Shown here one piece after another: positions 27,593 to 36,640 of a stretch of DNA of 64,000 bases. The position numbers were made by a program, and so were the translations under genes. The stretch's first letter is position 1, and every line of letters starts with the position of its first letter. A model generated the notes under the pieces. It was not told the DNA's origin. It was given only the letters and a program-made list of their open reading frames with translations, and did no database searches. The DNA is from Pseudomonas mucidolens (lineage in GTDB: Bacteria; Pseudomonadota; Gammaproteobacteria; Pseudomonadales; Pseudomonadaceae), in the NCBI RefSeq assembly GCF_900106045.1, contig NZ_LT629802.1:5270001-5334000 (forward strand). Reading direction: 5' to 3'.

Positions 27593-29872
27593 ATGCTCAA
27601 TACGCTGCGCAAGATCGTCCAGGAAGTTAACTCCGCCAAGGATCTCAAGGCGGCGTTGGGGATTATTGTGTTGCGCGTCAAGGAAGCCATGGGCAGCCAG
27701 GTCTGCTCGGTTTACCTGCTGGACCCCGAGACCAACCGTTTTGTGCTGATGGCGACGGAGGGCTTGAACAAGCGCTCCATCGGCAAGGTCAGCATGGCGC
27801 CCAATGAAGGTCTGGTGGGCCTGGTCGGGACGCGTGAAGAACCTCTGAACCTCGAAAACGCCGCGGGTCACCCGCGTTATCGCTACTTTGCCGAAACCGG
27901 TGAAGAGCGTTACGCCTCCTTCCTCGGCGCCCCGATCATTCACCACCGCCGCGTCGTCGGCGTGTTGGTCATCCAGCAGAAAGAGCGTCGCCAGTTCGAC
28001 GAGGGTGAAGAAGCCTTCCTTGTCACCATGAGCGCGCAACTGGCCGGGGTTATCGCCCACGCCGAGGCCACCGGTTCGATTCGCGGCCTGGGACGCCAGG
28101 GCAAGGGCATCCAGGAAGCCAAGTTTGTCGGTGTGCCCGGCTCGCCCGGCGCGGCGGTCGGCACCGCGGTGGTCATGCTGCCGCCGGCCGACCTGGATGT
28201 GGTGCCGGACAAGACCGTCACTGACATCGAAGCCGAAATCCAGCTGTTCAAGACCGCCCTGGAAGGCGTGCGCGCCGATATGCGCAACCTGTCGACCAAA
28301 TTGGCCACCCAACTGCGCCCCGAAGAGCGGGCGCTGTTCGACGTGTACCAGATGATGCTCGACGACGCGTCCCTGGGGAACGAAGTCAAGACCGTGATCA
28401 AGACCGGCCAGTGGGCCCAGGGCGCACTGCGCCAGGTGGTCACCGATCACGTCAACCGTTTCGAGTTGATGGACGACGCCTACCTGCGTGAACGTGCCTC
28501 GGATGTGCGCGACCTCGGCCGCCGTCTCCTGGCTTACCTGCAGGAAGACCGCACCACCAACCTGGTCTACCCCGACAACACCATTCTGATCAGTGAAGAA
28601 CTCACCGCGACCATGCTTGGTGAAGTGCCGGAAGGCAAACTGGTGGGACTGGTTTCAGTATTGGGTTCGGGTAACTCCCACGTGGCCATCTTGGCCCGAG
28701 CCATGGGCATCCCGACCGTGATGGGGCTGGTGGACCTGCCGTATTCCAAGGTCGATGGCATCGACATGATCGTCGATGGCTACCACGGCGAGGTCTATAC
28801 CAACCCCAGCGACGTGTTGCGTAAGCAGTACGCCGAGGTTGTCGAGGAGGAGCGCCAGCTGTCCCAGGGCCTCGATGCCCTGCGTGAATTGCCGTGCGTG
28901 ACCCTCGATGGCCACCGCGTACCGCTGCTGGTCAATACGGGCCTGCTGGCGGACGTGGCGCGGGCGCAACAGCGTGGCGCCGAAGGGGTGGGGCTGTACC
29001 GCACCGAAGTGCCGTTCATGATCAATCAGCGTTTCCCGAGCGAGAAGGAGCAGCTGGCGATTTATCGCGAGCAACTGTCTGCCTTCCATCCGCTACCGGT
29101 GACGATGCGCAGCCTGGACATCGGCGGCGACAAGTCACTGTCTTATTTTCCGATCAAGGAAGACAATCCCTTCCTTGGCTGGCGCGGCATTCGTGTAACC
29201 CTCGATCACCCTGAAATCTTCCTCGTCCAGACCCGCGCGATGCTCAAGGCCAGCGAAGGCCTGAACAACCTGCGCATCCTGCTGCCGATGATCTCCGGCA
29301 CCCACGAGCTGGAAGAAGCCCTGCACCTGATCCACCGCGCCTGGGGCGAAGTGCGCGACGAAGGCGCCGATGTGCCGATGCCGCCGATTGGCGTGATGAT
29401 CGAAATTCCGGCGGCGGTGTACCAGGCCAAGGAGCTGGCGCGGCAGGTGGATTTCCTCTCGGTGGGCTCCAACGACCTGACCCAATATCTGTTGGCCGTG
29501 GATCGCAACAACCCACGGGTCGCGGACCTTTATGACTATCTGCATCCGGCCGTGCTGCAAGCCTTGCAACATGTGGTGCGTGACGCCCATGCCGAAGGCA
29601 AGCCGGTGAGTATCTGCGGTGAAATGGCCGGTGATCCCGCAGCGGCGGTGCTGTTGATGGCAATGGGCTTCGACAGCCTCTCGATGAACGCCACCAACTT
29701 GCCGAAAGTGAAATGGATGCTGCGTCAGATCAACCTCAGCAAGGCCAAGGACATGCTGGCCGAGCTGATGACCATCGACAACCCGCAAGTTATCCACAGC
29801 TCGCTGCAACTGGCCCTGAAAAACCTCGGGTTGGCGCGGATGATCAATCCGGCTTCTGCAAAAAACCTCTGA
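27593..29872 (+). CDS. ptsP: Phosphoenolpyruvate-protein phosphotransferase PtsP (enzyme I-Ntr)
   Basis: Enzyme I of the nitrogen PTS, which phosphorylates NPr from PEP and regulates nitrogen/carbon balance rather than transporting sugar. 759 aa. A GAF domain (about 1-160) senses metabolites. The phosphoryl-accepting His363 is in GSGNSHVAILARAMGIP. The C-terminal PEP-binding barrel has VGSNDLTQYLLAVDRN and Cys675 in SICGEMAGDP. It is the second gene after rppH. Confidence 0.96.
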   Translation: MLNTLRKIVQEVNSAKDLKAALGIIVLRVKEAMGSQVCSVYLLDPETNRFVLMATEGLNKRSIGKVSMAPNEGLVGLVGTREEPLNLENAAGHPRYRYFAETGEERYASFLGAPIIHHRRVVGVLVIQQKERRQFDEGEEAFLVTMSAQLAGVIAHAEATGSIRGLGRQGKGIQEAKFVGVPGSPGAAVGTAVVMLPPADLDVVPDKTVTDIEAEIQLFKTALEGVRADMRNLSTKLATQLRPEERALFDVYQMMLDDASLGNEVKTVIKTGQWAQGALRQVVTDHVNRFELMDDAYLRERASDVRDLGRRLLAYLQEDRTTNLVYPDNTILISEELTATMLGEVPEGKLVGLVSVLGSGNSHVAILARAMGIPTVMGLVDLPYSKVDGIDMIVDGYHGEVYTNPSDVLRKQYAEVVEEERQLSQGLDALRELPCVTLDGHRVPLLVNTGLLADVARAQQRGAEGVGLYRTEVPFMINQRFPSEKEQLAIYREQLSAFHPLPVTMRSLDIGGDKSLSYFPIKEDNPFLGWRGIRVTLDHPEIFLVQTRAMLKASEGLNNLRILLPMISGTHELEEALHLIHRAWGEVRDEGADVPMPPIGVMIEIPAAVYQAKELARQVDFLSVGSNDLTQYLLAVDRNNPRVADLYDYLHPAVLQALQHVVRDAHAEGKPVSICGEMAGDPAAAVLLMAMGFDSLSMNATNLPKVKWMLRQINLSKAKDMLAELMTIDNPQVIHSSLQLALKNLGLARMINPASAKNL

Positions 29873-29893
29873 ATTCGAGGGCAAGTGGGGCTT

Positions 29894-30017
29894 CTGTGGC
29901 GAGGGGGCTTGTCCCCCGTTGGGCTGCGAAGCAGCCCCTTCACAGCCTCTGTCTGAACAATGCAGCGATTTTCTTGGGGCTGCTATGCAGCCCAACGGGA
30001 CAAGTCCCCTCGCCACA
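29894..30017. repeat. REP doublet (TGTGGCGAG class) between convergent genes
   Basis: Left TGTGGCGAGGGGGCTTGTCC and right GGACAAGTCCCCTCGCCACA are inverted; each is followed inward by a GGGCTGCGAAGCAGCCC-type second hairpin. The same class forms the interior of the 62-kb element. It separates ptsP and the NRDE gene. Confidence 0.88.
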
Positions 30018-30029
30018 ATCAATGTTGTG

Positions 30030-30776
30030 CTAAAAATTGAGTTCTACTTCGCCCAGTCGCCCGCCATGCGGCCCAAAACTGCGCTCGACCATATGCCGTG
30101 TCCCATCGGCGTGCACAATCAGCGCCGTACTCGCCCGTGTCCCGTAACTCGGGCTGGCGATGAACACGCTTGATAGCAGACTCTCCGTCGCCAGCCCCAC
30201 GCCGGTATCCGGTAACTCGGTGAACGCAGCGGGTTGCGCATCACCCAGAATGGCCAGCAGGGCATCGGGATGCGGATCGTCGAGCACCTCGGCCAACGCC
30301 GCCTTGGCCTTGAGCAACTTTGGCCACGGCGTATCAAGCTGGGCATTCGATAGCCCGTAGATACCCGGACTCAGCCGCGTAGGGGCGGTGTCGTTGGCGT
30401 TGTAATGCCACAACTCTTGTCGCGTACCGAGCAAAAGATTGAACCCGGCATACTCGATGGCTCTGCCGTGAACGTCGGCTAAATATTGATCAATCGGCTG
30501 AGAACCGCTGAGAAAGCGCGCCACCAGCTCACCCCGGGATTTGCGTGCGGGGGGCTGGTGAGGATCGCGAATATTGGTCAATGCCGCAAACCGGCCGTCG
30601 GCACCGACTCCCAACCAAGTGCCGCCCGCTTCCTGGTCGCGTCCGGCATACACCTGCGGTGCATCAAGCCATTGGGCCAATGACAAGCTGGGGCGGGCGT
30701 AGAACTCATCGCGGTTGGCCGCGACGATCAGCGGCTGGGTATGATCCGGCCGCCAGGCAAAAACAATCAGGCACAT
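30030..30776 (-). CDS. NRDE-family protein (TANGO2-like)
   Basis: 248 aa. The family motif NRDE is at residues 21-24 (VAANRDEFYARPS), preceded by Cys2 (MCLIVFAW), which suggests an Ntn-hydrolase-like fold with Cys as N-terminal residue after Met removal. A GGTWLGVGADGRFAALTN block follows. ATG 30776 is chosen because the conserved MCLIVFA begins there. TANGO2 relatives are linked to haem trafficking and lipid homeostasis, but the bacterial function is uncertain. Confidence 0.8.
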   Translation of the reverse strand: MCLIVFAWRPDHTQPLIVAANRDEFYARPSLSLAQWLDAPQVYAGRDQEAGGTWLGVGADGRFAALTNIRDPHQPPARKSRGELVARFLSGSQPIDQYLADVHGRAIEYAGFNLLLGTRQELWHYNANDTAPTRLSPGIYGLSNAQLDTPWPKLLKAKAALAEVLDDPHPDALLAILGDAQPAAFTELPDTGVGLATESLLSSVFIASPSYGTRASTALIVHADGTRHMVERSFGPHGGRLGEVELNF

Positions 30777-30865
30777 AAAGCGATCCCTTGGTGTTTTGCC
30801 CACTCTACCCATAGAACCCTGTGCTTTGCATCCGTTAACATGCCGATTCGATTTTGGGAGCGCCC

Positions 30866-30953
30866 ATGGAATTCCTGCTGTATTTGGCGCTGGACGCCTA
30901 CGCGGGTGGGGCTCGCCGGGCTGTTCGGCGTGGGCTGGAGCTTTTTAATTTGA
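30866..30953 (+). pseudogene. N-terminal relic of a TauE/SafE (TSUP) permease
   Basis: An ATG opens MEFLLYLALDAYA; with a frameshift near 30905 it continues as VGLAGLFGVGWSFLI and then a stop. Intact TauE/SafE proteins begin in this way (MEFLLYLALGA-AG--AGLFGVGGG). About 30 of the usual 250-plus residues remain. In P. aeruginosa an intact gene of this family lies between the ptsP region and lgt, as recalled, which fits a deletion relic here. Confidence 0.65.
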
Positions 30954-31037
30954 TGCCGTCGCTTTGACGAAATACTGGCTTAATCGCGCTCCGGCATGGT
31001 CCGGGCGCAATAACGAATGATTTAACAAGGAGTCGCA

Positions 31038-31850
31038 ATGCTGGCTTACCCGCAGATCGATCCGGTGGCCCTGGCCATCGGTCCGCTGAAAATCCATTGG
31101 TACGGGTTGATGTACCTGATCGGCATTGGCGGCGCCTGGCTGCTGGCTTCCCGGCGCTTGAACCGTTTCGACCCGACCTGGACCAAGGAAAAACTCTCCG
31201 ACATGGTGTTCTGGCTGTCGATGGGGGTGATCATCGGCGGGCGTCTGGGGTACGTGCTGTTCTACGACTTGAGCGCCTACCTGGCCAACCCGACCCTGAT
31301 CTTCGAGGTCTGGAAAGGCGGGATGGCCTTCCACGGCGGTTTTATCGGCGTGATGATCGCGGCCTGGTGGTTTGCCCGCCGCAACGGCAAGTCATTCTTC
31401 CAACTGATGGATTTCGTCGCACCGCTGGTGCCGATTGGCCTGGGCGCCGGGCGCATCGGTAACTTCATCAATGCCGAATTGTGGGGCAAACCGACCGACG
31501 TGCCGTGGGCCATGGTGTTCCCGCCGTTCAGCGATCCGGCGCAACTGCCGCGCCATCCGTCGCAGCTCTACCAGTTCGCGTTGGAAGGGGTGGCGCTGTT
31601 CTTGATCCTCTATATTTTCTCGCGCAAGCCAAGGCCCACCATGGCGGTTTCGGGGATGTTCGCGCTGTTCTACGGAATCTTCCGTTTTATCGTCGAGTTC
31701 GTGCGGGTGCCGGACGCCCAGTTGGGCTACCTGGCGTTCGGCTGGGTGACCATGGGTCAGATTCTCAGTATTCCGATGATTCTCGCGGGGCTGGGCTTGC
31801 TGTGGTGGGCTTACAATCGCCCACAGGCGATCAAGAACAGCACGCTTTAA
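31038..31850 (+). CDS. lgt: Prolipoprotein diacylglyceryl transferase
   Basis: Transfers diacylglycerol from phosphatidylglycerol to the lipobox cysteine of prolipoproteins in the inner membrane. 270 aa, about seven membrane segments. The Lgt signature [17 protein letters not shown] is near residues 134-150; HWYGLMY near residue 21 and the HGG of [10 protein letters not shown] are also conserved. It is followed 51 bp later by thyA, the usual order. Confidence 0.96.
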   Translation: MLAYPQIDPVALAIGPLKIHWYGLMYLIGIGGAWLLASRRLNRFDPTWTKEKLSDMVFWLSMGVIIGGRLGYVLFYDLSAYLANPTLIFEVWKGGMAFHGGFIGVMIAAWWFARRNGKSFFQLMDFVAPLVPIGLGAGRIGNFINAELWGKPTDVPWAMVFPPFSDPAQLPRHPSQLYQFALEGVALFLILYIFSRKPRPTMAVSGMFALFYGIFRFIVEFVRVPDAQLGYLAFGWVTMGQILSIPMILAGLGLLWWAYNRPQAIKNSTL

Positions 31851-31858
31851 ACTCGAAC

Positions 31859-31880
31859 GCCGAGGCCTGCGAGCCTCGGC
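31859..31880. terminator. Hairpin between lgt and thyA
   Basis: GCCGAGGC and GCCTCGGC form an exact 8-bp stem with a six-base loop, 8 bp after the lgt stop. Without a strong T-run it is probably a partial terminator or mRNA-processing hairpin. Confidence 0.5.
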
Positions 31881-31901
31881 TTCAACGATACAGGTAATGT
31901 C

Positions 31902-32735
31902 ATGAAGCAATATCTCGAACTATTGAGCGACGTCGTAACCAATGGCCTGGCCAAGGGTGATCGCACCGGCACCGGTACCAAAGCGGTGTTTGCCCGTCAG
32001 TTCCGGCATAACCTGGCCGACGGCTTCCCACTGCTGACTACCAAGAAGCTGCACTTCAAAAGTATCGCCAATGAGCTGATCTGGATGTTGAGCGGCAACA
32101 CCAACATCAAGTGGCTGAATGAGAACGGTGTGCGCATCTGGGACGAGTGGGCCACCGAAGAAGGTGACCTGGGCCCTGTCTATGGCGAGCAGTGGACCGC
32201 CTGGCCAACCAAGGACGGCGGCAAGATCAACCAGATCGACTACATGGTCGAGACGTTGAAGACCAACCCCAACAGCCGCCGCATCCTGTTCCACGGCTGG
32301 AACGTCGAATACCTGCCGGATGAGACCAAAAGCCCCCAGGACAATGCGCGCAACGGTAAGCAGGCCTTGCCACCGTGCCACCTGCTGTATCAGGCGTTCG
32401 TGCATGACGGTCATCTGTCGATGCAGCTGTATATCCGCAGCTCCGACGTGTTTCTCGGCCTGCCGTACAACACCGCTGCACTGGCGCTGCTGACCCACAT
32501 GCTGGCCCAGCAATGCGACCTGATCCCCCACGAGATCATCGTCACCACTGGTGACACCCACGCCTACAGCAATCACATGGAACAGATCCAGACCCAGCTG
32601 GCGCGTACGCCGAAAAAGCTGCCGAGCCTGGTGATCAAGCGCAAACCCGAGTCGATCTACGACTACAGGTTCGAAGATTTCGAAATCGTGGGCTATGACG
32701 CCGATCCAAGCATCAAGGCCGACGTGGCCATCTGA
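31902..32735 (+). CDS. thyA: Thymidylate synthase
   Basis: Methylates dUMP to dTMP with methylene-tetrahydrofolate. 277 aa. The catalytic Cys159 is in [11 protein letters not shown]; substrate residues are in [31 protein letters not shown] and [12 protein letters not shown]. The enzyme is slightly longer than the 264-aa E. coli protein. folA lies about 12 kb downstream. A 29-base palindrome follows the stop. Confidence 0.96.
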   Translation: MKQYLELLSDVVTNGLAKGDRTGTGTKAVFARQFRHNLADGFPLLTTKKLHFKSIANELIWMLSGNTNIKWLNENGVRIWDEWATEEGDLGPVYGEQWTAWPTKDGGKINQIDYMVETLKTNPNSRRILFHGWNVEYLPDETKSPQDNARNGKQALPPCHLLYQAFVHDGHLSMQLYIRSSDVFLGLPYNTAALALLTHMLAQQCDLIPHEIIVTTGDTHAYSNHMEQIQTQLARTPKKLPSLVIKRKPESIYDYRFEDFEIVGYDADPSIKADVAI

Positions 32736-32741
32736 GTGATG

Positions 32742-32770
32742 TGATCGTTCCCACTCAGTGGGAACGATCA
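32742..32770. terminator. 29-base palindrome ending thyA and overlapping the cadR stop
   Basis: TGATCGTTCCCACT and AGTGGGAACGATCA are exact 14-base complements around one base. It sits between convergent thyA and cadR and includes the cadR TGA codon. It probably terminates both messages. Confidence 0.75.
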
Positions 32771-33217
32771 GTGGCCGTGGCTGCGGCCCACATGGGAATG
32801 TTCGGCGTCACTCGTCGGCACACTCCCGCTGACTTCCAGGCGCTGCAGAATCCCGCATTGATCAACATCCGGTCCTTCGCCACAACGCTGGCGCAGGTCG
32901 AGCAGTTGTTCCTGCAATACCAACAAACCATCAATTCGCGCTTTGACGTGCTGGATATGCTCGTCGATCAGCGCATTCACGCTTTCACACTGATCCTGCG
33001 GGCTGTCGCGCAGGCCCAGCAGGCTACGGATTTCCTCCAGGGTCATGTCCAGGCTGCGGCAGTTGCGGATAAAGGTCAGCCGTTCGGCATGGGCCTGGGT
33101 GTACAGGCGGTAGTTACCCTCGCTGCGGGCTGGCGGTGGCAGCAGGCCTTCTTTCTCGTAATAACGGATGGTTTCCACTGGGCAGTCGGTCAGTTTGGCC
33201 AATTCACCGATCTTCAT
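32768..33217 (-). CDS. cadR: MerR-family Cd(II)/Pb(II)-responsive regulator
   Basis: 149 aa. An N-terminal MerR winged helix (MKIGELAKLTDCPVETIRYY) is followed by a dimerisation helix and a metal site. The cysteines expected for the Cd/Pb/Zn group are Cys77, Cys112 and Cys121; the 112-121 gap of eight residues is like PbrR rather than the shorter P. putida CadR gap. The tail EHSHVGRSHGH is His-rich and may bind additional metal. It is divergent from the cadA ATPase across a promoter with a MerR-type 19-bp spacer. Confidence 0.93.
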   Translation of the reverse strand: MKIGELAKLTDCPVETIRYYEKEGLLPPPARSEGNYRLYTQAHAERLTFIRNCRSLDMTLEEIRSLLGLRDSPQDQCESVNALIDEHIQHVKARIDGLLVLQEQLLDLRQRCGEGPDVDQCGILQRLEVSGSVPTSDAEHSHVGRSHGH

Positions 33218-33240
33218 CGCAGCAATCTCCAAAAGGGTGC

Positions 33241-33271
33241 TTGACCCTATAGTGGCTACAGGGTCTTTACT
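33241..33271 (+). promoter_or_regulatory. cadA promoter with CadR operator
   Basis: The -35 TTGACC (33241-33246) and a -10-like TTTACT (33266-33271) are separated by 19 bp, the overlong spacer typical of MerR-controlled promoters. Within it lies the dyad ACCCTATAG-TGG-CTACAGGGT (33244-33264), mismatched at one position. Metal-bound CadR would twist this spacer to activate cadA. Confidence 0.85.
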
Positions 33272-33302
33272 TGGCAACAGGCACCTTTTGCGGACTGTAT
33301 CC

Positions 33303-35588
33303 ATGAGCGACTCCATCCATACCCGGCACCCCCATGATCATCACGATCACGATCACGATCACGATCACGATCACGATCACGGCGCGAAGCTGGCTTCAGC
33401 GCCAAGTCACGATCAGGCGAGCCATGGCGGCTCTTGCTGTTCCAGCGCCGCCGCGCCCGCGCTGGTGAAGCTGAGCGAGGCGACCACCGCCGGCTCGCGC
33501 CTGAGCAGCTTCCGTATCGAAGCCATGGATTGCCCTACCGAGCAGACGCTGATCCAGAACAAACTGGGCAAGCTGGTCGGTGTGCAGCAACTGGAATTCA
33601 ACCTGATCAACCGTGTTCTTGGGGTCACCCACGACCTGCCGGACACCGCGCCGATCATTGCCGCCATCAAAGCCCTGGGGATGCAGGCCGAGCCGATCGA
33701 AGACGGCGTCGCGGCCGCCGCGCCGCCCGCGAAGAAACACGGGTGGCTGCTGGCGTTGTCCGGTGTCTGCGCGTTGGCGGCCGAGGTGATCCACTTCACC
33801 CAAGCGGCACCGACCTGGGTGGTGGCATTGGTGGCGCTGGTGTCGATCCTCAGCGGTGGCCTCAGCACTTACAAAAAGGGCTGGATCGCCCTGAAGAACC
33901 TCAACCTCAACATCAATGCCCTGATGAGTATCGCCGTGACCGGCGCCATCCTGATCGGCCAGTGGCCGGAAGCGGCAATGGTGATGTTCCTGTTCACCGT
34001 GGCCGAGTTGATCGAGGCCAAGTCCCTGGACCGTGCCCGCAATGCCATCAGTGGCTTGATGCAAATGGCCCCGGAACAGGTCACGGTACGTCAGGCAGAC
34101 GGCAGTTGGGTCGAACAGGAGGCCAAATTCATCGAGTTGGGTGCTATTGTGCGGGTTCGTCCCGGTGAGCGTATCGGCCTGGACGGTGAGGTCAGTGCCG
34201 GGCAATCGACCATCGACCAAGCCCCGATCACCGGTGAAAGCCTGCCGATTGAAAAAACCGTGGGCGACAAAGTCTTCGCCGGCACCATCAATCAGGCAGG
34301 TTCCCTGGAGTACCGCGTTACCGCCGTCGCCAATAACTCGACCCTGGCACGCATCATCCATGCGGTGGAGCAGGCCCAGGGCGCACGGGCGCCGACCCAG
34401 CGCTTCGTCGACAGTTTCTCGAAAATCTACACTCCAGCGGTGTTTCTGTTTGCCTTGGGCGTAGCGTTGATCCCGCCTTTGTTCATGGGCGCCGCCTGGT
34501 TTGACTGGATCTACCGTGCGCTGGTGCTGCTGGTGGTCGCGTGTCCGTGTGCGCTGGTGATCTCTACACCGGTGACCATTGTCAGTGGCCTGGCCGCTGC
34601 CGCGCGCAAGGGCATCCTGATCAAGGGCGGCGTGTACTTGGAGGGGGGTTACAAGCTGGATTACCTGGCCCTCGACAAGACCGGCACCATCACCCACGGC
34701 AAGCCGGTGCAAACCGATTTCCTGGCATTGCAGCCCACTGTCGAAGCCACGGCCCCGGCGTTGGCCGCCAGTCTGGCCGGGCGTTCCGATCATCCGGTGT
34801 CGTTGGCTATCGCCAATGCGGCTGTGGATAAACAACTGACGGTGTTCGCTGTGGATAACTTCGAGGCCCTGGCCGGGCGTGGAGTGCGCGGCGAGATCAA
34901 TGGCGAGGTTTATTACCTGGGCAACCACCGCCTGGTTGAAGAGCTGGGCCTGTGTTCGCCGGCCCTCGAAGAAAAACTCTTCGCCCTGGAAAAACAAGGC
35001 AAATCCGTGGTGCTGCTGTTGGACAAGTCCGGCCCGCTGGCGCTGTTTGCCGTGGCTGACACGGTCAAGGACAGCAGCCGCGAAGCCATTCAGCAACTGC
35101 ATGAATTGGGCATCAAGACCCTGATGCTCACCGGCGACAATACCCACACCGCCCAGGCGATTGCCGCCCAGGTGGGCATCGACCAGGCCCAGGGCGATCT
35201 GCTGCCCGTGGATAAGCTGCACGCCATCGAAGCCTTGTATGGCAAAGACCATCGCGTCGGCATGGTCGGTGATGGCATCAACGACGCTCCCGCCCTGGCG
35301 CGCGCCGAGATCGGATTTGCCATGGCCGCCGCCGGGACGGACACCGCCATCGAAACCGCCGACGTGGCGCTGATGGACGATGATTTGCGCAAGATTCCGG
35401 CATTTATACGGCTCTCGCGACAAACGTCGAGTATCCTCAAGCAAAACATCGCGCTGGCGCTGGTGATCAAGGCGATCTTCCTCGTGTTCACCTTTCTGGG
35501 TATGGCCACCATGTGGATGGCGGTGTTTGCCGACATGGGCGTGAGCCTGCTGGTGGTGTTCAACGGACTGCGCCTGTTGCGCAAATAG
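33303..35588 (+). CDS. cadA: Heavy-metal P1B-type ATPase, Cd/Zn/Pb exporter
   Basis: 761-aa inner-membrane exporter. The N-terminus is an Asp-His run (residues about 11-26) encoded by GATCAC repeats, then a CC pair, then a heavy-metal-associated domain with MDCPTEQ. Membrane motif CPC is in VVACPCALVIST, the phosphorylation site is LDKTGTITHG, and the hinge is VGDGINDAPALARA. These mark the Zn/Cd/Pb (P1B-2) group rather than copper. ATG 33303 follows the CadR-type promoter. The LysR gene starts 16 bp after its stop. Confidence 0.94.
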   Translation: MSDSIHTRHPHDHHDHDHDHDHDHDHGAKLASAPSHDQASHGGSCCSSAAAPALVKLSEATTAGSRLSSFRIEAMDCPTEQTLIQNKLGKLVGVQQLEFNLINRVLGVTHDLPDTAPIIAAIKALGMQAEPIEDGVAAAAPPAKKHGWLLALSGVCALAAEVIHFTQAAPTWVVALVALVSILSGGLSTYKKGWIALKNLNLNINALMSIAVTGAILIGQWPEAAMVMFLFTVAELIEAKSLDRARNAISGLMQMAPEQVTVRQADGSWVEQEAKFIELGAIVRVRPGERIGLDGEVSAGQSTIDQAPITGESLPIEKTVGDKVFAGTINQAGSLEYRVTAVANNSTLARIIHAVEQAQGARAPTQRFVDSFSKIYTPAVFLFALGVALIPPLFMGAAWFDWIYRALVLLVVACPCALVISTPVTIVSGLAAAARKGILIKGGVYLEGGYKLDYLALDKTGTITHGKPVQTDFLALQPTVEATAPALAASLAGRSDHPVSLAIANAAVDKQLTVFAVDNFEALAGRGVRGEINGEVYYLGNHRLVEELGLCSPALEEKLFALEKQGKSVVLLLDKSGPLALFAVADTVKDSSREAIQQLHELGIKTLMLTGDNTHTAQAIAAQVGIDQAQGDLLPVDKLHAIEALYGKDHRVGMVGDGINDAPALARAEIGFAMAAAGTDTAIETADVALMDDDLRKIPAFIRLSRQTSSILKQNIALALVIKAIFLVFTFLGMATMWMAVFADMGVSLLVVFNGLRLLRK
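33345..33380 (+). repeat. (GATCAC)6 microsatellite coding for Asp-His repeats in cadA
   Basis: Six exact GATCAC hexamers in tandem, preceded by the near-unit GATCAT-CAC, encode the DH repeat in the metal-binding N-terminus. Changes in copy number stay in frame and alter only the number of His-Asp pairs. Confidence 0.9.
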
Positions 35589-35604
35589 TCGATGAGAGGG
35601 CGAT

Positions 35605-36468
35605 GTGCTGAGTGCCGAGTTGAAGGCGTTTTATAAGGTCGCACGTCTGGGCAGCATTACCCAGGCGGCGAAAAAACTTGGTTTGAGCCAGCCCACGGTG
35701 ACGACCCAGATTCGTCATCTGGAGAGTCAGTACTCGGTTGAGTTGTTCTACCGCGGTGGTCGTCGGCTCACCGTCAGTGACGAAGGCGCGCGGCTGTTGC
35801 CGATGGTCAAGGCGCTGTTGCAGCAGGAAGCGGATATCGAGTTTTTCCTGCGCAACAGTGGCCAGGTCCAGGGCGCACTGCGCATCGCTGCGACGGCGCC
35901 GTACTACATCCTCGATCTGGTCAAGGCGTTTCGCGAGCGTCTGCCGCAGGTGGACGTATCGGTAGAGATCGGCAATTCGCAGCAGGTCATCGAGGCCCTG
36001 GAAGACTACCGCGTGGACGTCGCGGCCTCGTCACAGCGGGTGGATGACCCGCGCTTGATTCGCCGCATATTGGGCACCGACCCGCTGGTGCTCGCGGTGC
36101 ATCGCAATCATCCGCTGGCGACGCTCGACCATGTGCCCTTGACGGCATTGGCCGGGCATACATTGCTGATGCGTGAAGCCGGTTCCACCACCCGCCAACT
36201 TACCGAGGACATGCTGGAGGACGCCGGCGTGAGCTACGGACCGCTGCTGGAGATCGGCAGCCGCGAGTCAATCCGCGAAGCGGTGTTGCGCAACATCGGC
36301 ATCAGCATCATTGCCCGCCAGGAAGTGCCCCATGACCCACAGCTGCGGGTGCTGACCATTGAGAATGCACCCCAGATCCCCGAGTACTTGTACTGCCTCA
36401 AAGAGCGAAAAGGCGCGCGGTTACCGGCGGCCTTTCTGGGGTTAGCGCAGGAAATGTCACCGATCTGA
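35605..36468 (+). CDS. LysR-family transcriptional regulator next to phosphonate uptake genes
   Basis: 287 aa. N-terminal LysR winged helix (FYKVARLGSITQAAKKLGLS) and C-terminal type 2 periplasmic-binding-like effector domain. The GTG start at 35605 follows GAGAGG and overlaps no other gene. It lies 16 bp after cadA but has no obvious link to metals; 172 bp downstream is the aminoethylphosphonate transporter, its likely target. The effector is unknown. Confidence 0.82.
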   Translation: MLSAELKAFYKVARLGSITQAAKKLGLSQPTVTTQIRHLESQYSVELFYRGGRRLTVSDEGARLLPMVKALLQQEADIEFFLRNSGQVQGALRIAATAPYYILDLVKAFRERLPQVDVSVEIGNSQQVIEALEDYRVDVAASSQRVDDPRLIRRILGTDPLVLAVHRNHPLATLDHVPLTALAGHTLLMREAGSTTRQLTEDMLEDAGVSYGPLLEIGSRESIREAVLRNIGISIIARQEVPHDPQLRVLTIENAPQIPEYLYCLKERKGARLPAAFLGLAQEMSPI

Positions 36469-36640
36469 GGTTGTTGGGTGGTCTTGAAGCCGCCATCGCG
36501 AGCAAGCCAGATCAGTCACCACCTCCTTGTGGCCCTACCCAAATCCATCAATACCACTATCGCCGGGTTTTGCCTTTCTGCCACAACAGGGACGCATTGC
36601 CTGCCTAGCATGGCCTTCATCCGTTCGATGAGGTGCCTTC

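Noticed and set aside
33336..33380. Possible CRISPR-like short repeat
   Set aside because: Uniform hexamers without spacers inside a coding region; it is a microsatellite.
33396..35444. 682-codon open frame antisense to cadA
   Set aside because: Long antisense frames are expected in GC-rich DNA opposite a real gene. The cadA strand has all P-type ATPase motifs; the antisense product is His/Gly/Gln-rich with no domain.
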